A DNA stretch of 64,000 bases, taken from contig NZ_GL476318.1 of assembly GCF_000148725.1 (NCBI RefSeq), positions 62,001 through 126,000 of the forward strand, written 5' to 3'. The notes below the pieces were generated by a model. That model saw nothing but the letters and a program-made list of their open reading frames with translations, ran no database searches and had not been told where the DNA came from. Of this stretch, positions 28,503 through 38,235 are shown piece by piece. The position numbers were made by a program, and so were the translations under genes. Each line of letters opens with the position of its first letter. Within the stretch, counting starts at the first letter, position 1. The stretch is from Roseibium sp. TrichSKD4. GTDB taxonomy: Bacteria > Pseudomonadota > Alphaproteobacteria > Rhizobiales > Stappiaceae.

Positions 28503-28826
28503 ATGGCAGGTGGAACGAAAAGACAAAAAGAAGCCCGCAAGGCCCTGCGAACCCTCATACCTCGCGTTCCTTTTTCAGATGCCGAGGCCGTGCTTGAAAA
28601 AGCTCTAAGCGGTCATTTGCGTCACCTGCCGCCCTCAATCGCGGTATGGCAGGCAACAACAAGTTACATCCGCCACGAGCACACCGATTACGACAGCCTT
28701 CTTGACGAAGGATACGACCGTGATGCCGCCCGTTTTTTTGTCATAGATGCAATGAATGATGTTTTGGAAAGTTGGGGCAGCGGACAACGATTAGACGCTG
28801 ATGAAGAAACCACAATTTCGTTCTAA
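28503..28826 (+). CDS. DUF2293 domain-containing protein
   Basis: A 107-residue protein of the DUF2293 family. The core LPPSIAVWQATTSYIRHEHT, DYDSLLDEGYDRDAARFF and a nearby KALRTLIPRVPFSDAEAVL are all in family order. The start is placed at 28503, with AGGTGG 4 bases upstream, rather than at an in-frame ATG at 28455 that would overlap the preceding small gene. It follows that gene by 8 bp and is probably co-transcribed. Function unknown; likely cytosolic. Confidence 0.8.
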   Translation: MAGGTKRQKEARKALRTLIPRVPFSDAEAVLEKALSGHLRHLPPSIAVWQATTSYIRHEHTDYDSLLDEGYDRDAARFFVIDAMNDVLESWGSGQRLDADEETTISF

Positions 28827-28836
28827 AGAACGGAAC

Positions 28837-29481
28837 TTACAGCTTTAAATGCCCATAAAGCCGCTCAAAACAGGCAGGGCAGAACCCGTGGGAAATCTGG
28901 TGGTCCTTGAGATAGTCTTCAATCGACACCCAACCCTCGGCATGTGACGGATCATTGGTTTCTTCAACCCGCACCGACTTGCAAACCGAGCACATCGGGA
29001 GAAACGTGGCCAGAGCCTGCTCGGTAATTCGGCTATGAGATATATCCTTCGCCGACCCCACTATCCGCACCACGCCTGAACGAGTGCGAATTGGCATAAG
29101 CGACGTGGACCACCACCCCATCCCACTGGGCAGGTCCAGTTCTTCAACGTAACTGACCTGCTCCCAAGTGTCAGTGGCTAGGCCATAGTTTTCAAACAAA
29201 AGAACACGGGTTTCACGAGGACACCAGCTGCTCATCGGCTGTCCCACTTCATCCTTAAGTCCCGTAAGAGAAGCGTGAAGATGGTTGAGCGCAATGACTG
29301 TCCAGTCGACTGGCGATCTTGATGTTTGTTCAACAACGAACATGGCCGTTGGAATAGCTTCTATCAAAATCTTCAGGGGCGAAGTGACATCCCCGTGGCC
29401 ATCGACATGGCTGAATAAGATATGGTCATCGTCAAGGGTCTGGCCATGAACACCCGTATGAACCAAGCCGAGACGACGCAT
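28837..29481 (-). CDS. PAS-domain protein with a C-terminal two-CXXC zinc-like motif
   Basis: A 214-residue protein. Residues about 40-155 form a PAS-like domain (AIPTAMFVVEQTSRS near its start, STSLMPIRTRSGVVRIVG and SAKDIS at the PAC end). The tail reads MCSVCKSVR, then GWVSIEDYLKDH, then SHGFCPACFERLYG. This CXXC...CXXC tail is a recurrent ending of PAS and response-regulator proteins in many bacteria and probably binds zinc. There is no kinase, GGDEF or DNA-binding domain, so output is unclear. The start has GAGGG 6 bases upstream. The gene converges with the DUF2293 gene. Confidence 0.7.
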   Translation of the reverse strand: MRRLGLVHTGVHGQTLDDDHILFSHVDGHGDVTSPLKILIEAIPTAMFVVEQTSRSPVDWTVIALNHLHASLTGLKDEVGQPMSSWCPRETRVLLFENYGLATDTWEQVSYVEELDLPSGMGWWSTSLMPIRTRSGVVRIVGSAKDISHSRITEQALATFLPMCSVCKSVRVEETNDPSHAEGWVSIEDYLKDHQISHGFCPACFERLYGHLKL

Positions 29482-29723
29482 CTCAATCCCTCACGAAAAT
29501 GCAGGAAGAACCAACATAAGTACTAAGTATAATTACGTGCTAAAGAATAGGCACATAACTGAAGGGAGGAAATACACCAGAGGTAGAAATGCACTTTAAC
29601 TCAATATTTTGCAAACAAAATTAAATCAAACAACTGAATAAACTAAACCCACACCTGAGGAAGGAGCGGAAATCCACCCCATCCCTCCGCAACTAAGAAG
29701 AATTCGCGCGTACAGCGGGGCAC

Positions 29724-30341
29724 TCAAACGTAAATCCACTGCTCGGGGATGTGCGCCGTAACGCTTTCACCTGCTTTCAAAACACCTGGCTTTTCAACAT
29801 AACCAACAAGCCCTCGCAGCTTCTGCGCCGCCTTAGGGAACAACAAGTCGAGACCTTCCCGACCCGGGAAATTCTGACCAATTGCATTTCCGGCAATACG
29901 GCAGGGCGCATTGTCCCCATCTACACGGATGACAACACCGCCTTCAAACACCAGTCTGGTGCGCGGGGGAACCAGAGACAGGCTCGGTATGCCGGAAACA
30001 AGAATGTTTCCACCAATCCATTCCGCTTTCAGGTCAGGAATGTCCATACGCCGCGCAATCGCCCGAAGCTCTTCCGTCGACAGAATGGAGATCTGGCGCT
30101 CATTACACATCTCTGTACCACGCGGATACCAAGGCTCCCGCCCACCAGACAGACGCGTAAACCCACCGTGCCGATCCCCCGGGATGCCTTCGAAGGTCAG
30201 CTCCAATTCGTCGATTGGAGACGTTTGAAACTCCTCGACAGAAGTTGTCGCAAACACACCCTTTGTCTTGCCGGTAACTTTCTGCGCACGCGTGTGGTGA
30301 CGCAGCTCAATCTCTTCTTCGCCAAATAAATCGGTCGGCAT
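29724..30341 (-). CDS. MOSC domain-containing protein
   Basis: A 205-residue MOSC-domain protein. Features: ELTFEGIPGDRHGGFTR, RQISILSTEELRAIARRM, AEWIGGNILVSGI and the C-terminal PCRIAGNAIGQ. MOSC domains bind molybdenum cofactor or carry sulphur; stand-alone members can reduce N-hydroxylated compounds. This type lacks the conserved Cys of the C-terminal MOSC of MoCo sulphurases as far as I can see, though the Cys in PCRIAG is a candidate ligand. The start at 30341 is preferred because GAGGG precedes it by 6 bases. A molybdenum hydroxylase is encoded at the far end of the window but is not adjacent. Confidence 0.85.
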   Translation of the reverse strand: MPTDLFGEEEIELRHHTRAQKVTGKTKGVFATTSVEEFQTSPIDELELTFEGIPGDRHGGFTRLSGGREPWYPRGTEMCNERQISILSTEELRAIARRMDIPDLKAEWIGGNILVSGIPSLSLVPPRTRLVFEGGVVIRVDGDNAPCRIAGNAIGQNFPGREGLDLLFPKAAQKLRGLVGYVEKPGVLKAGESVTAHIPEQWIYV

Positions 30342-30625
30342 TGAATTCCCTCTCATTTTTCGCGCCAACCTTATTCGAGCCAAAAGCGCGAAACAAATGA
30401 ATGAGTTTGATCGATCTCAGAAATTTTTTGATTGAACCCGCGACGAATCCACCGATCACTTTGTAGTATTTATACTTACAAAATAAACGCTTCTATTGAA
30501 GTAATCGCGTAATACTCAACGTAAATTGAAAATTTACTCGAATTTAAACCCCTTATAACAACCTAAAATTGCAGACTCGAAAGGAAACTGCCGAAGAGTA
30601 ATTACCCCCACTGGAAGGACCCTCC

Positions 30626-30906
30626 ATGCCCGGTCGTCGGAACAGCAAAGCGAACAACGCTTTGTCTTGGCTAAACCAAGTGAAAACCAAACCGAAGATC
30701 CTGTTTGGGATGGGTCTACCACTTGTTTTAACTACCGCTCTCGGTGCCTACGCCCTCTTCGACATAGAAAAGATTGTCCAGACAAACAAATGGGTCAATC
30801 ACACTCAAAATGTGCTTGCTAAATCCAATGGGATAATTGGCTCTGCAGTCGACATGGAAACCGGCATGCGTGGATATTTGCTCGCAGGCAAGGAGGGTTT
30901 TCGGAT
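30626..30906 (+). pseudogene. 5' fragment of a chemoreceptor gene split by IS1380
   Basis: Codons 1-94 of a methyl-accepting chemotaxis protein: basic cytosolic head, one membrane helix (LFGMGLPLVLTTALGAYALF, residues 31-50), then the start of a CHASE3-like periplasmic domain ending in [24 protein letters not shown] 7 bases before the ATG is a good ribosome-binding site. The reading frame runs into the IS1380 inverted repeat and stops at TAA (30917-30919) inside it. The remaining gene continues at 32553. The break makes the receptor inactive as encoded. Confidence 0.88.
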
Positions 30907-32552
30907 ATTTCCCAAGTAACTGTGTGTTGCGACGAGGTTGACCGTTTTCACGGACGTTTGCAACTCTGACGGCAGCGTTGTCGGGGCGATTATCGATTTT
31001 GACGGTTACGTAAGCGCGGTTTTTGAGCTTTTCGTGGACTTTATCCCGTTTGGGCTGCGACAAGACACAGCTGTGGAGCCGCATTTGTGTTGGTTTCGTT
31101 GTTTGGAGCGTCATGCAGGCCTCGGCGGGGGCTTGAGGGCGCGGATTGCGGCGAGGATTCGTCCGAAGACGTAGCCTGATACAGCCACCTCTGCCAGTTG
31201 GAACGTGATTTTGCGCGCATGGCGTACGACCTTTGCCCCGATTTTGATGAGGCGGCTCTGGATACTTGTCAGCGACCAGTCGGCGACCTCTTCCGGGAGG
31301 TCTAGCCCTTGCAGGAAGACACCAAGGTTATACGCCAATGCGTGAAGCTGAAGCCGGACCTCATTGTCACAGAACCGCTTGCAGGACAGGCGGGTCCAAG
31401 TGATGGCGTTCTTGCCTTCTTTGATGTGCTGTTCGGCTGTGCCGCGCTGATTGTAGAAGCGGATGATCCATTCCGGCTCCATCGGCAAGTTGGTGACGAC
31501 AAAACCCACGCGAGGGAATAGATCACCGGGATACCATTCGATCTTGGCAACCACCTGACGGGGCTTGCTCCATGAAGCAGCCTGATACTCAAAAACCTCA
31601 TAGAAGCGCTTGATCTTTGTCTTTGAGGGACGTCCCACGGGGCGGGTCAGCTGATGGCTGATCTTCTCTTCCAGCACAGCGTTCTTTTTGAGGCGGATGG
31701 CGTAGCGGTACCCTTCAGCCTCTAAAGTCTCGTAAAGTTCCGGAATGGCAAAGGCGGCATCAGCGCGAAAGAAGCGCATGATGTCGCGCTCTGCATAGCG
31801 CGCAATGACGGGTATCAGAAGAGCCTTCCAGTCATCCGCGCTGTGGACGCTGCCATTGCGCAGGGCACAGCGTTCCAAGTGGCCAAACTGATTGAAGATG
31901 AACAATGGGTGATAGCAGTTGCAGCCGAAATGCCCGTTCCATGCGGTTCCCTCCTGAGCGCCATGGGTGGGGCTGACAGAGCTATCCATGTCCAAGGTGA
32001 TGTAGTTCAGTCCTTGGCGACCATGCACCGCATCAATCCATTGACCGGGCATATCGGCCAAGGCTTCCCTGTTGGCGGCAGTCGCGAGCACCTCAGTCTC
32101 AAAGCGGCCCATCTGGGAGGAGGATGCCGCCTGAGTGTCAACGGCACGGCCCCCGATAATCTGGCGCATTACCGGGTCACGCGACAGACGCACGGCATCA
32201 TTCACATCTTCATAGCCCGCAAGGCGACCAAATATCGATTGGCGCAGCAGGCCCATCAAGGTGTGAACGCCATTCTTACCTTTGCGGGTATCCCGAAGGA
32301 ACCGAACCGCTTTGCCGAAAAGGCCAAGGGCGTCATCAAGCTCCCGGTAAAGCAGAAGACCGCCATCAGAACTGATCTTTGAACCGTGGAATTCCAACCG
32401 CACCCGAGGGTCAAAATCCAGCCGAAAATCGCTCTCAGAACCCGCACCCGTTGGGTGTGCCATTTTTCAGCCCTCCGTCATCAAGTAACACGCTGTAATA
32501 TAAAGAGAAAAATAGGATAGAAGAAGCTAAATCAGCTGACTACTTGGGAAAT
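30907..32552 (-). mobile_element. IS1380-family insertion sequence, about 1.65 kb
   Basis: A single transposase gene on the minus strand is bounded by the 12-bp inverted repeat ATTTCCCAAGTA (30907-30918) and its complement (32541-32552). No matching 4-bp direct repeat flanks the ends, and about 115 bp of the host gene is missing at the junction. This points to an adjacent deletion or recombination between two copies after insertion. Exact outer ends are uncertain by a few bases. Confidence 0.85.
31111..32463 (-). CDS. IS1380-family transposase
   Basis: A 450-residue DDE transposase. The N-terminus contains FHGSKISSDGGLLLYRELD and IFGRLAGYEDVNDAVRLSRD, typical of IS1380. Catalytic residues fit LDMDSSVSPTHG (Asp), FRADAAFAIPE (Asp) and YNQRGTAEQHIKEGKNAI (Glu). 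The frame is open throughout, so the enzyme may be functional. It is read opposite to the chemoreceptor gene it interrupts. Confidence 0.95.
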   Translation of the reverse strand: MAHPTGAGSESDFRLDFDPRVRLEFHGSKISSDGGLLLYRELDDALGLFGKAVRFLRDTRKGKNGVHTLMGLLRQSIFGRLAGYEDVNDAVRLSRDPVMRQIIGGRAVDTQAASSSQMGRFETEVLATAANREALADMPGQWIDAVHGRQGLNYITLDMDSSVSPTHGAQEGTAWNGHFGCNCYHPLFIFNQFGHLERCALRNGSVHSADDWKALLIPVIARYAERDIMRFFRADAAFAIPELYETLEAEGYRYAIRLKKNAVLEEKISHQLTRPVGRPSKTKIKRFYEVFEYQAASWSKPRQVVAKIEWYPGDLFPRVGFVVTNLPMEPEWIIRFYNQRGTAEQHIKEGKNAITWTRLSCKRFCDNEVRLQLHALAYNLGVFLQGLDLPEEVADWSLTSIQSRLIKIGAKVVRHARKITFQLAEVAVSGYVFGRILAAIRALKPPPRPA

Positions 32553-34387
32553 CCGGGCTCATCAATGATTGGGTTGCGAATGTAATTGAGCCCGGCATGA
32601 AGCTCCGGGCTCGAGTGCAACGCGGGGCACGTTCCCATGCCGAAGTAGACACTTATGTGTCAGCTCAAAAGGGCAAAACCTATTTCGACGGCTTCAGAAC
32701 GATCATGGCCGAATTCTACGCGATTGAAGAAGGTTTGATCGAAGAGCGCAAGGCGGCTGCCGCAACCGCCAGCTTGAACATGGAAAAAGCCCTGAAGGTT
32801 CTGGATGAGACCCAACGCTGGACCGTTCATACGTATAAGGTCATTGCTCAGGCCAACGACATCATTGCGTCCGCTGTCGATATGGAAACCGGCATGCGCG
32901 GCTACCTGTTGGCGGGACAGGACGCGTTCTTAGCTCCCTATGAGCAAGGTGGCATTCGTTTCAGCGATCAGGTCGCCAGCTTGAGCAAAACCGTCAGCGA
33001 CAACCCTGCTCAAGTCTCGCTCCTAGAGGACGTTTCTGCCACCATCGCCAACTGGAAGTCAGATGTAACAGAACCGATGATCGCGCTCCGCCGCGACATT
33101 GGCGATGCAAAAACGATGGACGACATGGCAGACCTTGTCGGTAAAGCGCGAGGCAAACAGTATTTTGATCAGTTCCGTCAAATCATGGCTGATTTTAATG
33201 CCGAGGAAGAGGCACTGATGATCAGCCGTCAGGCAGAGAACTCTGAAACAGTCTCAGAAGCTTACCTCTTTATTGGTATTGGTGTCGCAAGCGCCATTGG
33301 TATCGGCCTCGGAATGGCCGTGCTTGTTGGCAACGGCATAGCCAATCCAATTATTCGCATTACGAGTGCGATGGAGACGTTGGCAGGCGGCAACAACAAT
33401 ATCGAAGTCGAGGGTCAGGAGCGCAAGGACGAAATTGGCGGCATCGCTCGTGCAACACAGGTCTTCAAAGACAATGCGATCGAAAAAGAGCGCCTGTCAA
33501 AAGAAGCTAAGGAAGCGGAAGCAAAGGCCAAGGAACAACAGCGCCAGAACCGTTACAACATGGCTGACCAGTTGGAGCGCGAAGTAAAAACCGTGATCCA
33601 ACAGATTGCGTCGTCATCTACCGAGATGAGAACAGTCGCTGGCGGATTGGCAAATCAGGCCGCAGAGGCAAATTCTCAGTCTACGGTCGCGGCGAGCGCA
33701 ACCGGCGAAGCAGCCCAAAATGTGGAAGCCATTGCAGCAGCGACGGAAGAGCTATCTGCATCGATCTCGGAAGTTGCGCAACAAGCGTCGAACTCACGAG
33801 AAATCACCGCAGACGCTCAGCAAACTACTGAACAAGCTGCTGACTCTATGCAAAACCTTGCCAACATGGCGCAAAAAGTCGGTGATGTGGTCAACCTCAT
33901 TCAGGCAATTGCAGAGCAAACAAACCTGCTGGCGCTGAATGCGACGATCGAGGCTGCCCGTGCTGGTGAGGCGGGCAAAGGATTTGCTGTTGTTGCCTCG
34001 GAGGTCAAGGACCTCGCAAGCCAGACAGCAAAAGCCACTGAGGAGATCTCAAACCAGATCACCAACATGCAAACCGCCACGAGTGGTTCGGTCAACGCTA
34101 TCGAACAAATCCGTTCGGTAATGTCGACACTTGGTGAGAACGCCGTATCGATCGCCGCAGCCGTTGACCAACAGCTGGCATCGACACAGGAGATCTCTCG
34201 CAGCGTTCAACAAACCGCATCTGGCACTCGAGATGTCTCCGGCAACATCGAACAAGTTCAGTCAGCAATTGGTGAAACAGACAGTGCGGCCGCACAGGTG
34301 TTGACTGCCGCAAGTGAGCTTTCCCAAAATTCAGAAGTTCTAGACGAACAGATGGATGCAGTGCTCCGCGAGCTGCGAGTAGCATAA
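32553..34387 (+). pseudogene. 3' part of the IS1380-split chemoreceptor (second CHASE3, TM, HAMP, MCP)
   Basis: The frame is open from the IS end: [11 protein letters not shown] just inside it aligns with [11 protein letters not shown] of the second sensor repeat, showing host coding sequence. Then come the end of the first CHASE3-like domain, a complete second CHASE3-like domain with its own [13 protein letters not shown], a membrane helix ([20 protein letters not shown]), HAMP, and the MCP signalling domain with [15 protein letters not shown]. An internal ATG at 32597 could start a 596-residue protein lacking the first membrane helix. The original receptor had two tandem CHASE3 domains. About 38 codons between KEGF and INDW are gone. 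Confidence 0.85.
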
Positions 34388-34410
34388 GCCAGTAGAAAAA
34401 TTAGCTCTCA

Positions 34411-34439
34411 AAAGGCGAGGCTTCAGGCCTCGCCTTTTT
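34411..34439 (+). terminator. Intrinsic terminator after the split chemoreceptor
   Basis: GGCGAGG and CCTCGCC form a GC-rich stem around a 7-base loop, flanked by AAAA and TTTTT. It lies 24 bp past the stop codon and may work on both strands. Confidence 0.85.
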
Positions 34440-34586
34440 CGTTTATTCCCCCAACTTCACAACTCGCCGCTTCAAACGTCTATCTTTTCAAAGAGACCTT
34501 GAAGCGGACGCAGCACATCTGGGATCTAGCGCTTAAATGGCCTTAACCTCTTCCTGCGCCACCGTTATGAATTACAAGGAAACCCC

Positions 34587-35942
34587 ATGGCCATTACGAT
34601 CAAACTGGACGACAAGACAAATTTTCCGGCTGAGAGCACCTCGGCAGTATGGGTTCCCGGATGGATTAACGGCGGCGATGCCAGTACATTCCAAACCCTT
34701 CAGGCGAATGGAAGCTTTGGCCCGCCTTCCGCCACTCTACCATTTTACAAGGTGGAGAACCTTGCCGAAATAACGCTAGTTTCGGCAACGAATGGATCAG
34801 ATCGGCTTGTTTTCGTGGCCAGCGACACAACGCCAGGTGATTTGAACATCACGGATCATTCTCCGGTTGAATACGCTCAATATCCTTATGCAGGAGAGCC
34901 GACGAGCACCGTAACCCCGCCCGGCCCGTTTGATATTTTCGAGTTCAGCATGGATGCTGAGTTCAACTTGAGCGCCGTCAGCGGGTTCGGCCTGAACCTC
35001 TCCTTCTCCGCAACGCCTGATGGGAGCAGCACAGCGCAGAATTTCGGTGTTCAGCCAAACATCACCCGCGCCGAGATTGCCAGCGCTTGGTCGTCATTCA
35101 TCGTCAATGAAACAAAGACTTACCCTCCTGCAGCTGCATTTGAAGGGCTGCTATATAAAGAACCGCTTCCCGGCCAAAGCTGGATACCTCCACTAGTCGG
35201 CGATCAGTTTTTCGCGCTCTGCGACCCCAACGACATGCTGGCAGCGAGGTCAAACAACTACACCGGAACCACGAGCGATCCGCTGGCTACCTTCTGGGAC
35301 AAAACGCTGGATGATTTCTTTTGCGAGGGAAATTTCCTGTCCATCAATCTTGGATCAGACACCGCTCAAAACATCTATCAAGGTATGGCGCGGGCTATGG
35401 TCAACCCGAAAACCGGTGTGCAATCTGTCGCCTATCACCTGTCGAATGGAAGCAATTCCTATTCATTCTTCAAGCCGGTTTCCGCACAAGGCACCTCACC
35501 CGGCCTGACGGGGGCCGCCTATGTGTTCCAACAAGCTTTTGGCGACCTGACACCCGATGGAAGTAATGGAGATGCCGGACTACTGCAGGACTGCATTTGG
35601 GAAGCTCTGTGCCGAGGTGTGGCTCTCGATGGCGTGTTGGAAGTCTGTGCCACAGACGCCTCCTTGAGCGGTTACACCACCCGTGCCTGGAACAACTGGA
35701 AAAACTGGTATCCATCCGGAAAGCCATCGCATTTTTACGCCAAGTTCCTGCATTGCAGCGACAAGGATGGCAATGACAGCCGTATTACCGGCAAACCACC
35801 GATCTTCTACGGCGGCGCGGCTTACGGGTTCTCGATGGACGAAACCCCAATCGGCCCCTATTCCGGCCCCAACGTGCCCTCCAAAACCGTCGGGTCTATC
35901 TCAAACGGCACAGTTACAATCACCGTCGGGCCTTGGGGGTGA
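34587..35942 (+). CDS. GH64-like (thaumatin-like fold) protein, possibly non-catalytic
   Basis: A 451-residue protein that I align by eye to GH64 beta-1,3-glucanases: FDIFEFSMDAEFNLSAVSGF, SYSFFKPVSAQ, a variable loop, AAYVFQQAFGD, LLQDCIWEALCRGV, FYAKFLH and AAYGFSMDETP fall in the family's order. In the laminaripentaose-producing enzyme the catalytic pair is Glu154 and Asp170. Here Glu119 matches the first, but the second position is Ser132. No signal peptide is present, although relatives are secreted. AAGGA lies 6 bases before the ATG. It may be a glucan-binding protein, a diverged enzyme or an intracellular protein. The alignment rests on memory. Confidence 0.55.
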   Translation: MAITIKLDDKTNFPAESTSAVWVPGWINGGDASTFQTLQANGSFGPPSATLPFYKVENLAEITLVSATNGSDRLVFVASDTTPGDLNITDHSPVEYAQYPYAGEPTSTVTPPGPFDIFEFSMDAEFNLSAVSGFGLNLSFSATPDGSSTAQNFGVQPNITRAEIASAWSSFIVNETKTYPPAAAFEGLLYKEPLPGQSWIPPLVGDQFFALCDPNDMLAARSNNYTGTTSDPLATFWDKTLDDFFCEGNFLSINLGSDTAQNIYQGMARAMVNPKTGVQSVAYHLSNGSNSYSFFKPVSAQGTSPGLTGAAYVFQQAFGDLTPDGSNGDAGLLQDCIWEALCRGVALDGVLEVCATDASLSGYTTRAWNNWKNWYPSGKPSHFYAKFLHCSDKDGNDSRITGKPPIFYGGAAYGFSMDETPIGPYSGPNVPSKTVGSISNGTVTITVGPWG

Positions 35943-35950
35943 AAAATGCC

Positions 35951-35998
35951 GTCATTCCGGACAAACGACGCGTAGGCGGAGTGCTGATCCGGAATGAC
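35951..35998. repeat. REP-like palindrome after the GH64-like gene
   Basis: GTCATTCCGGA and TCCGGAATGAC are perfect 11-bp inverted repeats around a 26-base centre. It is a different type from the repeats at 37948 and 40434 but shares the GTCAT...CCGGA theme. Confidence 0.7.
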
Positions 35999-36010
35999 GC
36001 AGGTTCACAA

Positions 36011-36038
36011 AAAAGGCGGAGCCGCTGGCCCCGCCTTT
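36011..36038 (-). terminator. Intrinsic terminator of ettA
   Basis: On the minus strand AAAGGCGG and CCGCCTTT form the stem and a run of T follows. It ends 24 bp beyond the ettA stop. Confidence 0.8.
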
Positions 36039-36061
36039 CGTAACTCTCAAATCAGACCATC

Positions 36062-37714
<1,653 letters not shown>

Positions 37715-37947
37715 GGGGCTCCGCTTCTCCACGTTTTTGGATGTTGGGATTCTGCTCAAAATCTGCCGCGTGTTTTATGCGAAACTTGGCGTCGGGGCAA
37801 TGGGGGAGATGCGAGCCAATTGGTGAAGACTAGCGGAATGAGCCCAAACGCCAACTCCATCCGCCGCAAAGCCTCCAATTTTTTGAGTAATCAATATTCC
37901 CGCCAAAATACGCCAAACCATTTTTTTAGCGTGTTCAACCATCCCCC

Positions 37948-38080
37948 GATAGATCACGGTATGGATCCCGGATCACGCTGCGCTTGTCCGGGATGACGAT
38001 GTGAAGGGGATGCGTGGGGATGTACCCAGCCTCAATTGTCATCCCATGGCTATGACCATGGGATCCATTCCGTTTTCTTT
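37948..38080 (+). repeat. Direct repeat A (about 130 bp) left of the repeat-protein gene
   Basis: The sequence from GATAGATCACGGT to CATTCCGTTTT recurs at 40434-40565 in the same orientation with about a dozen differences. Each copy holds two palindromes: CCCGGATC...GTCCGGG and ATCCCATGG-CTATGA-CCATGGGAT. It looks like an intergenic REP-type element. Much of the 521-bp gap 37715-38235 is this copy; the remainder shows nothing else I can name. Confidence 0.85.
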
Positions 38081-38235
38081 CAGCTTGCTCAGGAAACCAA
38101 ATGAACCAGTGAAATCATCCTGTCCGATCAACTCACATCTGAAACCTGCAAGATACGGGAAAACCGACCACATGAGATTGTTTGATGAGCGCCATCAACC
38201 TACGCTGGCCAAAATTTCTTTTACGAGATTGAGAC

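Noticed and set aside
29589-29624. An 11-codon frame with AGAGGT upstream in the gap before the PAS gene
   Set aside because: Too short and of ordinary composition; a ribosome-binding-like string is expected by chance in an A/G-rich stretch.
30907-32552. A 4-bp target duplication for the IS1380 element
   Set aside because: No shift of the inverted-repeat end gives equal flanking bases; the missing host codons explain its absence better.
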